Source of the DNA: an uncultured Bryobacterales bacterium
GTDB lineage: Bacteria > Acidobacteriota > Terriglobia > Bryobacterales > Bryobacteraceae
DNA: 64,000 nucleotides
Assembly: GCA_937959285.1 (NCBI GenBank)
Contig: CALGAR010000132.1
Coordinates: forward strand, 1 to 64,000
Direction of reading: 5' to 3'
A model generated the notes under the pieces. That model saw nothing but the letters and a program-made list of their open reading frames with translations. It had not been told where the DNA came from and ran no database searches. Both the position numbers and the translations under genes were made by a program. Shown here one piece after another: positions 16,342 to 25,462 of the stretch. Numbering within the stretch: position 1 is the first letter of the stretch; every line of letters begins with the position of its first letter.

Positions 16342-17558
16342 GGGAGCATTCCTGTGGCAGCTTTCAAATTAACCAGGGCGACGTGGTATTCGGTGAGTGA
16401 GCGAACGAACAGCAGTTGAGCCTGCAGGGCTGTGCGCTCGGCGTCGAGCAGGCGTAGCAGGTCGCTTGCTCCTTCCCGATAAACCGCCCGCGCGATCCGG
16501 ACCGTCTCTTCGGCCTGGCTGCGAATCTTGGGTACTGTCTCCGTAACCAGCCGCAGCTTTTGGTTGTACTCGTTCTGAGCCGCGAGAATTTCGCTTTCCG
16601 CTGCCAGTTCGGCTGACTTTAATTCATGTTCGGCAGCTTTCGTCTCTGCGACGGCGGCTGCAATCCCGCCCTGGTTACGGTGGCGAAACGGCAAGGGGAT
16701 CTGAAAGCCCGCGATCACGGTGTTGTATCCGGCTGTTCGCTTGTAGCCGAACAGAACCTCCGGATCGGGTTTCGCATTCGCGTGTTCGACGCGCTCGGCT
16801 GCTCTGGCCTGTTGCACAACCTGCCGTCCGAGCTGCAGGTCCCGCCTTCTCGCCATCGCCTGCTCGATCGTGTCCGTGATGAATGGCCGGACATCGTAGA
16901 GGTTCCCTGCGAGGACCACGTCCGGCTGGTCGGGCTTGCCCATCTCCTGGAAGAGCTGCAGGCGGAGACGGCGCGCTTCCTGCTCCGCGTTCTGGTACTG
17001 TACGGCGACCTGATCCTTCTCTACCTCGATTCGGATCAGATCCACTTCCGCTGCCGCGCCTTCGCGCACGAGATTCCGGTGATACTCCACGGTCTGCTCG
17101 AAGTTGGCGAGGTTCTGCCGAAGTATTTCGCGAATGTGCTCGCCGCCGACGGCGGACCAGTAGGCGACGGCGACGCGACGGGCGATCTGGGCGCGGAGAA
17201 GCTCAAGATCCGCCTGGCGGCGGCGAATGACCTCTCCTGCAAGCCGGGTCCGCATATCTCGCTTGCCCGGGGCTTCGATCACCTGGGAGGCGTAGGCGAA
17301 ATTGTCCGTCTCCTGGGCGAAACGAAAGGGTGTGGCCGTTCCCCCCAGGCGTGCGTTCTCCGACTGAAGATAGAGGCGCGGATTCGGCCGGAGAGAAGCC
17401 TGAAGACGCAGACCTTCAGCCGCTTCGATCCGCGCCCGGGCGGAAGCAAGCAAAGGATGCGACAGCAACGCCTGCTCCACTGCCTGTTCCGGACTCAGGC
17501 TGGTCTGCTCCTGTCCGGCCGCGCAAAAAGCGGCCGCCAAAAGGATGAGACTTCTCAT
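16338..17558 (-). CDS. czcC: CzcC/TolC-family outer-membrane efflux channel
   Basis: A 406-residue outer-membrane factor with a signal peptide (SLILLAAAFCAAGQ). The TolC-type repeat starts with LSPEQAVEQALLSHPLLASARARIEAAEG, and a second half with similar coiled-coil helices follows (AAAVAETKAAEHELKSAEL). It is the first efflux structural gene, 84 nt after the histidine kinase on the minus strand, and is coupled to czcB by an ATGA overlap. Confidence 0.92.
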   Translation of the reverse strand: MRSLILLAAAFCAAGQEQTSLSPEQAVEQALLSHPLLASARARIEAAEGLRLQASLRPNPRLYLQSENARLGGTATPFRFAQETDNFAYASQVIEAPGKRDMRTRLAGEVIRRRQADLELLRAQIARRVAVAYWSAVGGEHIREILRQNLANFEQTVEYHRNLVREGAAAEVDLIRIEVEKDQVAVQYQNAEQEARRLRLQLFQEMGKPDQPDVVLAGNLYDVRPFITDTIEQAMARRRDLQLGRQVVQQARAAERVEHANAKPDPEVLFGYKRTAGYNTVIAGFQIPLPFRHRNQGGIAAAVAETKAAEHELKSAELAAESEILAAQNEYNQKLRLVTETVPKIRSQAEETVRIARAVYREGASDLLRLLDAERTALQAQLLFVRSLTEYHVALVNLKAATGMLP

Positions 17559-17642
17559 GATGCACTGATGCGGCAGGACGTGATAGCCCGTGCGACAGAG
17601 CAGGATACAAGATGGAAGTTAAACCCAGGATAAACGCGGCAG

Positions 17643-19088
17643 CTAACCCGCGGCAGCAACCCGCCGGGCGCGTGCGTAGGGCAGCCAGACGCGGAATGTG
17701 GTGCCCGCCGGAGTGCTGGAAGCGGAAATCGCGCCGCCGTGCAGCTCGGTGATCCACTTGGCAATCGCAAGGCCGAGGCCTGCTCCGCTGCCGGCCCCCG
17801 GATCACGGCGGGAACGCGCCTTATCTCCCCGGTAGAAGCGGTCAAAAATAAACGGCAGATCTGCTTCGGCGATTCCCGTTCCGGTATCGCTGACCTCTAA
17901 CACGTACCCGCCGTCCTGTCCGTGTAGCCGGAGTTCGACCCGGCCGCCAGACGGAGTATGCTTCACGGCGTTGTCGAGCAGGATGAGCATGAGCTGCCGC
18001 AGCAGGCCTTCATCCCCTTCGAACTCGTAGTCCTCGTCGGGCCGGCTATCGCGGACTGCAACCCCTTTCGCCTGAGCTAGCACTTTAGCCGCTCGCAGTG
18101 CTTCGTCCGCCAGGTCCGTCAAGTACAAGGGTGATATCGAAGGCTGGTAGGCTCCTGCGTCCGCCTGTGCGAGGATGAACATGTCTTCCACGATCCGCTT
18201 CAGGCGCCGGAGCTGCTCTTCGACAAGGATCAAAGCGTCTCTTAACTCCGTGGTATTACGGTCGGGCTTCTTCAACGTAAACTGCGTTGCCGTTAATGCG
18301 ATAGACAGAGGCGTACGCAGCTCATGCGAAGCGTCCGCCATAAACTGCTGCTGCTGCCGGAAGGCTTGCGCAAGGCGATCCAGCAGCCCGTTGAACGTCT
18401 CACCCAGGCGTCCGAACTCGTCTGACGGATTGTGAATTGTCAAGCGTTGATTTAGGTTGGCAGAGCTGATGTGCTCGAGCGTTTGCGCCATATCGGACAC
18501 AGGACGAAGGCTCTTGCGGGCCAGAAAATATCCTCCCGCAGCGGACAGAATCACGCAGAAGGGGACGGAGAGCAGCAGCACATAGCGTACGTTGGCCAGT
18601 TCGACTTCGACATCCTGCAGAGATTCGTTTGCCGTGACGCGATACGTAGCACCGATAAATGGTACGTCGACGTCGCTGACGATCAGGCGGTACTGCCGGT
18701 TTCCGATTTGAACGGTGCGAAGCCCCGGTTCTGCGAAGGTGCCCGGGGGAAGGAGGGAAGCGTCGATTCCTTGCCGGCCGCTCTTGTCCGCGACGAGACG
18801 ATCGCCATCCCAAACGGCGATCGCGGTATCCGGAAATGACGTTTGATGCATCGTCCGGAGAACGTCCCGCACGCTCGCCTCTCCAGGTTCGCGGCCGCCG
18901 TGCTCTTCGATCTCATGGTTCAGGGCGAGCTCCGTGACCTGTTCGGCGGAGCGCAGCTTGCCGTCAAGACGGTCGTGCAGGGTCTTTGCAAAGAGGGCGT
19001 AGACGCCGAAGGAAAAGAGCAGCAGGATCGTGCCCAGTGCGGCGACGTGCCACAGAATCAGTCGCGCCCTGACAGTGCTAAGCTTCAT
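17643..19088 (-). CDS. Two-component sensor histidine kinase of the heavy-metal efflux operon
   Basis: A 481-residue kinase, started at the ATG at 19088 (residue 34 of the longer open frame) because the first membrane segment follows shortly after (VRARLILWH...). It has TM1 (about 12-33), a periplasmic sensor loop, TM2 (about 169-190), HAMP, HisKA with His255 in DASHELRTPL, and an HATPase with N box (LLDNAVKHTPSGG) and G boxes (DTGTGI, GAGLGLAIAKW). The start overlaps the response-regulator stop by 11 nt. Context suggests periplasmic metal sensing, as with CusS/CzcS. Confidence 0.94.
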   Translation of the reverse strand: MKLSTVRARLILWHVAALGTILLLFSFGVYALFAKTLHDRLDGKLRSAEQVTELALNHEIEEHGGREPGEASVRDVLRTMHQTSFPDTAIAVWDGDRLVADKSGRQGIDASLLPPGTFAEPGLRTVQIGNRQYRLIVSDVDVPFIGATYRVTANESLQDVEVELANVRYVLLLSVPFCVILSAAGGYFLARKSLRPVSDMAQTLEHISSANLNQRLTIHNPSDEFGRLGETFNGLLDRLAQAFRQQQQFMADASHELRTPLSIALTATQFTLKKPDRNTTELRDALILVEEQLRRLKRIVEDMFILAQADAGAYQPSISPLYLTDLADEALRAAKVLAQAKGVAVRDSRPDEDYEFEGDEGLLRQLMLILLDNAVKHTPSGGRVELRLHGQDGGYVLEVSDTGTGIAEADLPFIFDRFYRGDKARSRRDPGAGSGAGLGLAIAKWITELHGGAISASSTPAGTTFRVWLPYARARRVAAAG

Positions 19089-19764
19089 CGGATTGTCCTG
19101 CGGCCAGTTGATACCCTTCGCCGCGCCTCGTGTGAATGAGCCGGATCGGATGCCCGTAGTCCACTTTCCGGCGAAGCCTTTGCACATAGACTTCGATTAG
19201 GTTCGAAGTGGGATCGTAGTTCTCATCCCAGACGTGTTCGGAGATTTCCGCACGTCCGACCACAGCCCCTTGCCGCCACGCCAGGTATTCGAGCAAGGCG
19301 TACTCTTTCGCGGTAAGCGGAATCGGCCGGCCCGCACGGGTAACCCGGCGCTGGTGCGTATCGATTTGCAGGTCCGCCACCTGGAGGATTGGGCCGTTTA
19401 GGCGGTCCCGCCGGCGGAGCAGGGCATGGATCCTGGCGAGGAGCTCACCCAGATCGAATGGTTTGATGACGTAGTCGTCGGCGCCCGCATTGAGTCCCGA
19501 GATGCGATCGGGCACCTGATCCCGAGCCGTCAGCATGAGGATCGGCACGGAGCTGCCCGCTGCACGCAGCTCGCTACAAACTTCCCGGCCATCTTTGCCG
19601 GGGAGCATCACGTCAAGGATGATCAGGTCGTAGGAATTGACGAAAGCTTTATGTAGGGCTGTGGAGCCATCGTGTGCGAGATCGACGGCAAAAGCGTGCT
19701 CACGGAGACCCTTCGCAAGCACACGCCCGCCGTCCAGATCATCCTCGACTACTAAAATGCGCAT
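19078..19764 (-). CDS. OmpR/PhoB-family response regulator of the heavy-metal efflux operon
   Basis: A 228-residue regulator. The receiver domain has the acidic pocket VVEDD and phospho-acceptor Asp51 (LIILDVMLPGKDG), with Lys in DDYVIKPFDLGEL. The C-terminal winged helix (about 130-220) includes LTAKEYALLEYLAWRQG and IEVYVQRLRRKVDYG. It is the first gene of the operon and partners the overlapping kinase. It probably activates its own operon and the czcCBA-like genes; no clear operator was found in the 126-bp gap upstream. Confidence 0.95.
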   Translation of the reverse strand: MRILVVEDDLDGGRVLAKGLREHAFAVDLAHDGSTALHKAFVNSYDLIILDVMLPGKDGREVCSELRAAGSSVPILMLTARDQVPDRISGLNAGADDYVIKPFDLGELLARIHALLRRRDRLNGPILQVADLQIDTHQRRVTRAGRPIPLTAKEYALLEYLAWRQGAVVGRAEISEHVWDENYDPTSNLIEVYVQRLRRKVDYGHPIRLIHTRRGEGYQLAAGQSDEA

Positions 19765-19890
19765 GGGACACTGCCCTATATCAGACTACTGCAACGGAAG
19801 GTCGTCGCGGGGAGGGAGCGGTAGGCACGCTGGGGAGCCGGTCAGGCGGAGAAAACTCCCCGCCTTCTCCGTCTCAAAGTCTTTTCCAGA

Positions 19891-20415
19891 TCACTTCTTC
19901 AGCCGGCTGCAAGCCGCCTGAGCGCCGCTGATGTCGATCGCGCTCTGTCCTTCTTCGATGTATGCGATCTTTCCTTCCTTGTCGATCACAAACGTTGCGC
20001 GATTTGCCAGCCCGCGGGATTCCATCAGTACGCCGTAGTCTTTCGAGACCTTCCGATGGAGAAAGTCGCTCAGCATGGGAAACTTAGCGCCGATTTGTTC
20101 GGCAAAGACCCGCTGGCTCGGCGTGTTGTCCGTACTAATCCCGAAGACCTGTGTGTCCATGCCTTCGAACTTGGCGAGGTTCTCTCCGTAACTCGTCATC
20201 TCCTTCGTACAGCCGCCGGTAAATGCGGCGGGGTAGAACGCGAGAACGACATTCTTTTTACCTCGGAACTCAGAGAGCGTAACCTGCTTTCCCGTTGTTG
20301 ACGGCAGGGTGAAGTCAGGGGCGACGTCCCCGACTTTTAAATGGGTCTTCGGGGGCGCCTGTGCCAGCAACATCGGCGCAGCCGCCAGGAAAAGGGAGAG
20401 TGCTAATGATCGCAT
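19891..20415 (-). CDS. Exported thiol peroxidase of the AhpC/TSA (Bcp-like) family
   Basis: A 174-residue protein started at the ATG at 20415, which has a GAGG Shine-Dalgarno about 6 nt upstream; an upstream in-frame ATG would destroy the signal peptide (RSLALSLFLAAAPMLLAQA). The mature thioredoxin fold has the peroxidatic motif YPAAFTGGCTKEM with Cys69 and Pro62/Thr66. A second cysteine lies near the C-terminus (Cys169). Export to the periplasm is inferred from the signal peptide. It probably detoxifies peroxides. It is leftward and monocistronic, upstream of the metal regulator. Confidence 0.9.
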   Translation of the reverse strand: MRSLALSLFLAAAPMLLAQAPPKTHLKVGDVAPDFTLPSTTGKQVTLSEFRGKKNVVLAFYPAAFTGGCTKEMTSYGENLAKFEGMDTQVFGISTDNTPSQRVFAEQIGAKFPMLSDFLHRKVSKDYGVLMESRGLANRATFVIDKEGKIAYIEEGQSAIDISGAQAACSRLKK

Positions 20416-20445
20416 CGTGTCCTCTTTTATCGAGGGAGAATTGGC

Positions 20446-20451
20446 ATTATA
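20446..20451 (-). promoter_or_regulatory. Consensus -10 box upstream of the peroxiredoxin gene
   Basis: Read on the minus strand this is a perfect TATAAT, about 31 bp before the peroxiredoxin ATG at 20415. A matching -35 at 16-18 nt is not recognisable, so the element may depend on an activator. A single hexamer is weak evidence by itself. Confidence 0.4.
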
Positions 20452-20585
20452 CCGAATCAAGGGGACGGACTTTTCGTCGTAAAGGCGCCTGAGCTTACGG
20501 AGCCATAACCTTTAGGAACAATAATGAGGGCGACGGCCGGAGCGCCGAACGACGGTGGCTTTAACTGCCGGCAGGGAGGCAGGAC

Positions 20586-21146
20586 TCAGGTCCCGGCCGC
20601 GTTCTGACGAGGAGGCGCTGAATAACCGTGGCGCGCCAAGTGCTCTCCGCGCTCCCGATAGAAGTTCGGATCCTGCGGAGCCCAGGTTGCCAGGCCGTCC
20701 ACGTATCGATTGAACATACAAAAAGCCGCGGCGATCAGAACGGTATCGTGGATTTCCAGGTCCGTTGCTCCCGCATTGCGAGCCCGCTCGATTACGTCCG
20801 AAGTAACCTGCTTGCCGCCTTGCTGCACTCTGGCCGCGATCGCAAGCAAGGCCTTGAGCTTCTCCGAGATCGGCGCGCTTTCGAAGTCCCGCTTTGTCTC
20901 TGCCACCAGGTTCTCGTCACCGCCACAGTGATGAGCAGCAACGGCTCCGTGTATGGTTTGGCAGTAATAGCAGTCGTTCAGTGAGGAAACGAAGGCGCCA
21001 ATTAACTCTCGCTCACCGGGTGGCAAAGTATGGGGCCCTCTCAACAGAATATTGGCAAGCTGATTCAACGGCTCCGCCGTCTCCGGCCGGTAGGCTTGCA
21101 GCGCCCGCATCCCGGGCAGCCCTTCTGGCAGGGCAATGTGAGGCAT
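20586..21146 (-). CDS. AhpD-like alkylhydroperoxidase / carboxymuconolactone decarboxylase family protein
   Basis: A 186-residue, all-helical protein with the AhpD core motif Cys59-x2-Cys62-x3-His66 (DCYYCQTIHG), preceded by the conserved glutamate in PPGERELIGAF. Such proteins reduce peroxides through the CxxC pair. The C-terminal part (FNRYVDGLATWAP) is typical of the peroxidase-related subfamily. It is divergent from the TonB-dependent receptor, with a second family member on the other side of that receptor (24602-25222). The physiological substrate is unknown. Confidence 0.88.
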   Translation of the reverse strand: MPHIALPEGLPGMRALQAYRPETAEPLNQLANILLRGPHTLPPGERELIGAFVSSLNDCYYCQTIHGAVAAHHCGGDENLVAETKRDFESAPISEKLKALLAIAARVQQGGKQVTSDVIERARNAGATDLEIHDTVLIAAAFCMFNRYVDGLATWAPQDPNFYRERGEHLARHGYSAPPRQNAAGT

Positions 21147-21180
21147 GCCCGTATGCTAATGGGCGTATCATTCGGCAGGC

Positions 21181-21200
21181 AATAATAGATTTCTACTATT
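21181..21200. repeat. 20-bp AT-rich inverted repeat in the divergent AhpD-like/TonB receptor promoter region
   Basis: AATAATAGA and TCTACTATT form 9-bp arms with one mismatch around a 2-bp centre. The element lies 35 bp upstream of the AhpD-like start and 131 bp before the receptor start. Its AT-richness stands out in a GC-rich region. It may be an operator for a dimeric regulator of the divergent genes; no regulator gene is adjacent. Confidence 0.4.
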
Positions 21201-21281
21201 TCGACTGCACTAACTTCACCTTTTCGACAACCACGCCAGCATGATGAATCGCCAAGCCGTCTGACTAATGCTTTTCAGTTA

Positions 21282-21311
21282 TTGTCGGCCCTCAAAAGGC
21301 ACTGTTAGAAT
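21282..21311 (+). promoter_or_regulatory. Candidate promoter of the TonB-dependent receptor gene
   Basis: TTGTCG (21282-21287) and TAGAAT (21306-21311) are separated by 18 bp, matching four and five positions of the sigma-70 hexamers. The start codon lies 19 bp after the -10, and a strong GGAGGG Shine-Dalgarno is at about 21323-21328. Prediction from sequence only. Confidence 0.4.
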
Positions 21312-21330
21312 CAGGACCCGCTGGAGGGAC

Positions 21331-24300
21331 ATGAAAGCCAGATTTGTATTGGGGCTGCTCGCTTTTTATCTGGCGACCTTTGCGCAAGATCCGGTCGCTT
21401 CGTTGGAAGGCGAGATTCGCGATGCATCGGGCGGAGCAATTGCTGGCGCCTCCGTCACGGTTACGAACCTGGACATGGGCTATCAGCAGACGCAGACAGC
21501 GTCGCCAATGGGCCTCTACAAGTTCTCGCAGTTGCCTCCGGGGCGCTATAAGATTTCGGTTCAGCGGGACGGGTTCGCGACCTTCGAGCAGCAGCCGATA
21601 CAACTCAACGTGAGCCAGGTTGGAAGGCTCGATGTCGTGTTGACACTGGCTTCCCAGCAGGAGGCGATCACGGTCGAAGGGGAAGTACAGCTAGTCGACA
21701 CAGCCAGCAATGCTTTGGGAAAAACGGTGACCACGAAGGAAGTGCTCGATCTTCCGCTAAACGGGCGCAACTTTACCCAGCTCGGTTTACTCCAGGCTGG
21801 TGTCGCTCCCATGACCGCCGGAATCCAGCAAGCAGGCGGCAGCCTTCGCAGTGGTCATGGTTACGCCGTCAACGGGCAGCGGCCGGAGTCGAACATATAC
21901 CGTTTGGACGGAGCAAGCAATGTCAACCGGATGGACGGCGGCTTTGCTTTGCGAGTTCCGGTGGATGCGATCGCTGAGTTTCGAATCCTGACGCACACAG
22001 CCTCGGCGGAGTATGGCGGCACCAGCGGATCCACGACAACTGTTGTTACACGGTCGGGGACAAACTCGGTTCATGGCTCGCTGTATGAGTTCTTGCGCAA
22101 CGACAAGCTGGATGCCCGCAATTTCTTCTCCGAGAAGGTCGAACCGCTGAAGCAGAATCAATTCGGAGGGACGCTAGGCGGTCCGGTTCGGCGTGATCGC
22201 ACGTTTTACTTTCTCTATTTTGAAGGTTTCCGGAACCGTCAGGGCGTGACGCGCTCCGCTGTGGTGGCTACCCCATCGCAGCGAATGGGCGACTTCTCGG
22301 CAAGAAGCCAGCCGCTAATCGACATTTCAAGCGGAGGTACACCGTTTCCCGGCGGGGTCATACCGGCATCGCTGTTGAATCCGGTTTCCCAGACTGTCAT
22401 GGAACGCTACATTCCTCTCGGGAATGTGTCCCCGTCCATCTACACGACCACCGTCGTGACACATAATGACTATGACCAGGGAGGTGGCCGCCTCGATCAC
22501 CGCTTCAGCGACCGTGATCAGCTCGCATTCCGGTACTCCTACTCGAATGGAACCAATTTGAATCCGATTTCTATCCGCGGCTCGGATTTGCCCGGCTTTC
22601 CTGTTCAGGACGACCTGGCAACCCATTCTGTAGTTCTTTCTGAGACGCATCTGTTTTCGCCCAACATCGTGAACTCGTTCCGCGTGTCCTATTTCCGGCA
22701 CAAGTTCTTCTTTGACCAGCGGCTGAACAAGACATCGCCGCGTGAATTGGGCTTTCAGTATGACTCCGCGTCAGAGGCCGGCCAGAGCGTGCCATTCTTC
22801 AACATCAACGGGTACTCGCCGGTTGGCGGATCGATCGTCGGGCCGCGGACCTCCGTGCAAAACGACTATGAGCTCTACGACGCACTCTCAGTGGTATCCG
22901 GGGCGCACAGTATCAAGATCGGCGGAGATGTGCGGCATACGCGGATTGCAGCGTTCCAGGCCATCGCGCCGAACGCCTTCTTCGTCTTTACGCCTTCCTT
23001 TCCATCAAACGACGGATTTGCGAATTTCCTGATGGGACGGCCCCTTGTGTTTTACCAGGGCCTCGGGGATCTCTCTCGGGGGCTCCGGAACCAAAGCTTT
23101 GCGCTCTTTGCTCAGGATGAGTGGCGGGCGAACAGCCGTCTCACGATCAATTACGGACTTCGCTGGGAAGTAAATCCGCCGTTCACGGAGGAACGCGACC
23201 GCCTGAACACCTTTGTGCCAAACCAGCAGTCGACGGTGTATCCGGACGCGCCTCCCGGTGTCCTCTTTCCGGGTGACAAGGGCGTAGCGAAGGGACTCGC
23301 ACCGATCCAATGGACGAGTTTCATGCCGCGGGTCGGTTTCGCGTGGAATCTGGACGGGAGCGGCAAGCTGGTGATCCGGTCAAGCTACGGGATCTTCTTT
23401 GACACGATGGCGAACGGGCAGGGCACAGCGTTTCAAGCCCCGGTCAGTTCTCTTCCGTGGACGCAGTTCATTCAGTTCAGCGGTCCCGGAACAACGTATG
23501 TGAATCCCTACGGAAATCAGCCCAAGCCGGAGCCGGGCACGTTCCTGCGGCCATCGACCGTGATCGCGATGTCGAAGGATGCCCAGCCGCCTTACGCGCA
23601 GAACTGGAACTTCTCGATTCAGCGGTTGCTGGGGAACAGCTACGTGCTCGAGATGCGGTACGTGGGGACGAAGGGAACCAAGCTGCCGCGCAACATCGAG
23701 GCGAATCCCGCGGTCTGGGGGCCGGGTGCGACCGCACAGAACGCTGATCGCAGGCGCATCTATGCGAACTGCCCGCCGGATGGCTCGCCTTGCCGGCTTG
23801 TTCACGTGGCGATGCTGTCGAATATTACGAATTCGACGTACCACGCCGGGCAAATCTCGCTGTCCCGGCGGTTCACCTCGGGCCTCGGCTTCAACGTCTC
23901 GTATTGGTTCTCCAAGACTCTGGACTACCTCTCGTCAATGAATCTGACGGGTGCGGCGGCGCGGCCCTTGTCCGGGGAAGTGGACATCGCCCAGAATCCG
24001 TTCAATCTGGCTGCCGAACACGGTCCTTCGCTCTTTGACGCCAGGCACCGCTTCGTTGCTAGCGGAAGCTGGGAGATTCCAACACCGAAATCGATGAGGG
24101 GCGTCGGGCGAGTGTTGCTTGCTGGGTGGCAATTGAACGGCATCGCGACTGCCTCGACCGGCACGCCGTTCACAGTCTTCGACAGCACGAATGTGTCTGG
24201 ACAAGCCTCTCATCCGCCGATTTCGGGCTTCGCTGGAAGCCGGCCGGATGTGATTTCAAATCCGAATAAAGGACCGCACACCGTCGAGCAGTGGATTTCC

Positions 24301-24588
24301 CGGTCTGCGTTCCGCCGGCTGGATCCGGTGCTGGAAGCTGGAAAATTTGGGAACGCTGGGCGGAACATCGCGCGAGCGGATGGTGTCGCGAATGTGGATG
24401 TTTCGCTGTTCAAGAACTTTGATCTTGGAGAGCTGCGGCGGCTGCAGTTCCGGGCGGAATGCTTCAACATCGCCAATCACGCAAACCTTGGGCTTCCGGT
24501 GTCTGATTTGGCGTCGCCCAGTTTTGGCCGGATCCTCGAGGCAGCGCCGCCGCGCTTGCTGCAGTTTGGACTGAAGTTCCTTTTCTAA
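21331..24588 (+). CDS. Oar-like TonB-dependent receptor with carboxypeptidase-regulatory domain
   Basis: A 1085-residue outer-membrane protein, started at the ATG at 21331 because GGAGGG lies just upstream and a signal peptide follows (KARFVLGLLAFYLATFAQ). It has an N-terminal carboxypeptidase-regulatory beta domain (about 20-110), a plug domain (TKEVLDLPLNGRNF, YRLDGASNVNR), then a long beta barrel ending in an aromatic residue (LQFGLKFLF). This family is highly expanded in Acidobacteriota and is thought to import oligosaccharides or other large substrates. The substrate cannot be inferred. The next gene follows after 13 nt and is probably co-transcribed. Confidence 0.93.
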   Translation: MKARFVLGLLAFYLATFAQDPVASLEGEIRDASGGAIAGASVTVTNLDMGYQQTQTASPMGLYKFSQLPPGRYKISVQRDGFATFEQQPIQLNVSQVGRLDVVLTLASQQEAITVEGEVQLVDTASNALGKTVTTKEVLDLPLNGRNFTQLGLLQAGVAPMTAGIQQAGGSLRSGHGYAVNGQRPESNIYRLDGASNVNRMDGGFALRVPVDAIAEFRILTHTASAEYGGTSGSTTTVVTRSGTNSVHGSLYEFLRNDKLDARNFFSEKVEPLKQNQFGGTLGGPVRRDRTFYFLYFEGFRNRQGVTRSAVVATPSQRMGDFSARSQPLIDISSGGTPFPGGVIPASLLNPVSQTVMERYIPLGNVSPSIYTTTVVTHNDYDQGGGRLDHRFSDRDQLAFRYSYSNGTNLNPISIRGSDLPGFPVQDDLATHSVVLSETHLFSPNIVNSFRVSYFRHKFFFDQRLNKTSPRELGFQYDSASEAGQSVPFFNINGYSPVGGSIVGPRTSVQNDYELYDALSVVSGAHSIKIGGDVRHTRIAAFQAIAPNAFFVFTPSFPSNDGFANFLMGRPLVFYQGLGDLSRGLRNQSFALFAQDEWRANSRLTINYGLRWEVNPPFTEERDRLNTFVPNQQSTVYPDAPPGVLFPGDKGVAKGLAPIQWTSFMPRVGFAWNLDGSGKLVIRSSYGIFFDTMANGQGTAFQAPVSSLPWTQFIQFSGPGTTYVNPYGNQPKPEPGTFLRPSTVIAMSKDAQPPYAQNWNFSIQRLLGNSYVLEMRYVGTKGTKLPRNIEANPAVWGPGATAQNADRRRIYANCPPDGSPCRLVHVAMLSNITNSTYHAGQISLSRRFTSGLGFNVSYWFSKTLDYLSSMNLTGAAARPLSGEVDIAQNPFNLAAEHGPSLFDARHRFVASGSWEIPTPKSMRGVGRVLLAGWQLNGIATASTGTPFTVFDSTNVSGQASHPPISGFAGSRPDVISNPNKGPHTVEQWISRSAFRRLDPVLEAGKFGNAGRNIARADGVANVDVSLFKNFDLGELRRLQFRAECFNIANHANLGLPVSDLASPSFGRILEAAPPRLLQFGLKFLF

Positions 24589-24601
24589 GGAGTGTGACGA
24601 A

Positions 24602-25222
24602 ATGAAGCCGATGTACTTGCCCGATGTGGAGAATAATCCTAACGCCGAGGGAGCCTACGCCGACTTGATCAAGGCGGCGCGATCCGCCGGCCAGGAGGTG
24701 CCCCAGATTTGGCATCTTTTCGCGTACAAGCCGGATATGACGCAGCATCTGGAGCGGCTTACACACGCGGTGATGCGCGGGCCCTCGCCGTTGAGTCCTG
24801 GTTTCCGCGAGCTGATTGCGACGCTGACTTCCAAGCGCAACCAAACACCTTTCTGCGCGACGACACACGCCGCCTCTACGACCGAGCTCCTCGGCAATCG
24901 GGAACTGGTAGAGGCCGTCCTCCAGGATCCGCGCTCTGCGCCCGTGACTCCGGCTGAAAAGGCTTTGCTGACTTTCGTCGAGAAGGTCAATCACGAGTTC
25001 TGGAACATTGGAGAAGAGGATTTTGAGGCTTTACGGGCCGCCGGCTGGTCCGACGAAGCAATCTACGACGCAATTACTGTCTGCGCCCTGTTTAATTTCT
25101 ACAACCGTTGGGTACGCAGCACGGGAGTGTCTCAGATGGGAGAAGAGGGCGTCCGGATCTCGGGCGAACGGATTGCCCGGACCGGGTATTTGCGAACGGA
25201 TGCAGACGCCGCTATTGCATAA
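24602..25222 (+). CDS. Carboxymuconolactone decarboxylase/AhpD-fold protein with incomplete CxxC
   Basis: A 206-residue helical protein of the same family as the one at 20586-21146: LSPGFRELIATLTSKRN followed by TPFCATTHA. The resolving pair is incomplete: position 82 is Thr where the first Cys is expected, while Cys85 and His89 remain. Classical AhpD disulfide chemistry is therefore doubtful, and a non-peroxidase role is possible. It is 13 nt downstream of the TonB receptor and probably in its operon. Confidence 0.82.
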   Translation: MKPMYLPDVENNPNAEGAYADLIKAARSAGQEVPQIWHLFAYKPDMTQHLERLTHAVMRGPSPLSPGFRELIATLTSKRNQTPFCATTHAASTTELLGNRELVEAVLQDPRSAPVTPAEKALLTFVEKVNHEFWNIGEEDFEALRAAGWSDEAIYDAITVCALFNFYNRWVRSTGVSQMGEEGVRISGERIARTGYLRTDADAAIA

Positions 25223-25462
25223 CGAGTCCTTGGCTCTTTCGGCGGAGGAAGAAGTAAACACTTTGCTACGGCCAGAAGGCAGGTGCAGGCGGAGCGTCAA
25301 CTGTTTGAAAAAACATTCCGCTCTTTTCCGGTAACGGATCTGAGCTGAATCGTTCCTTCTGCGCTTCGCCTCCTCTCTGGCCGCTCTCGTTCGCCAAACG
25401 TTGCGGCCCCCGGCTCAGCGTGTTGAAATGATATAGGACACCTTCCCGGAGGAGCTTTCGAT

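Noticed and set aside
15418..17633. Rightward open frames of 333 and 335 codons opposite czcB and czcC
   Set aside because: Both are antisense shadows of the metal-efflux genes; no protein-family motif or ribosome-binding site supports them.
25223..25462. Possible regulatory RNA or promoter upstream of carA
   Set aside because: No stable hairpin, attenuator or convincing promoter pair was found; only the ribosome-binding site for the TTG start is clear.
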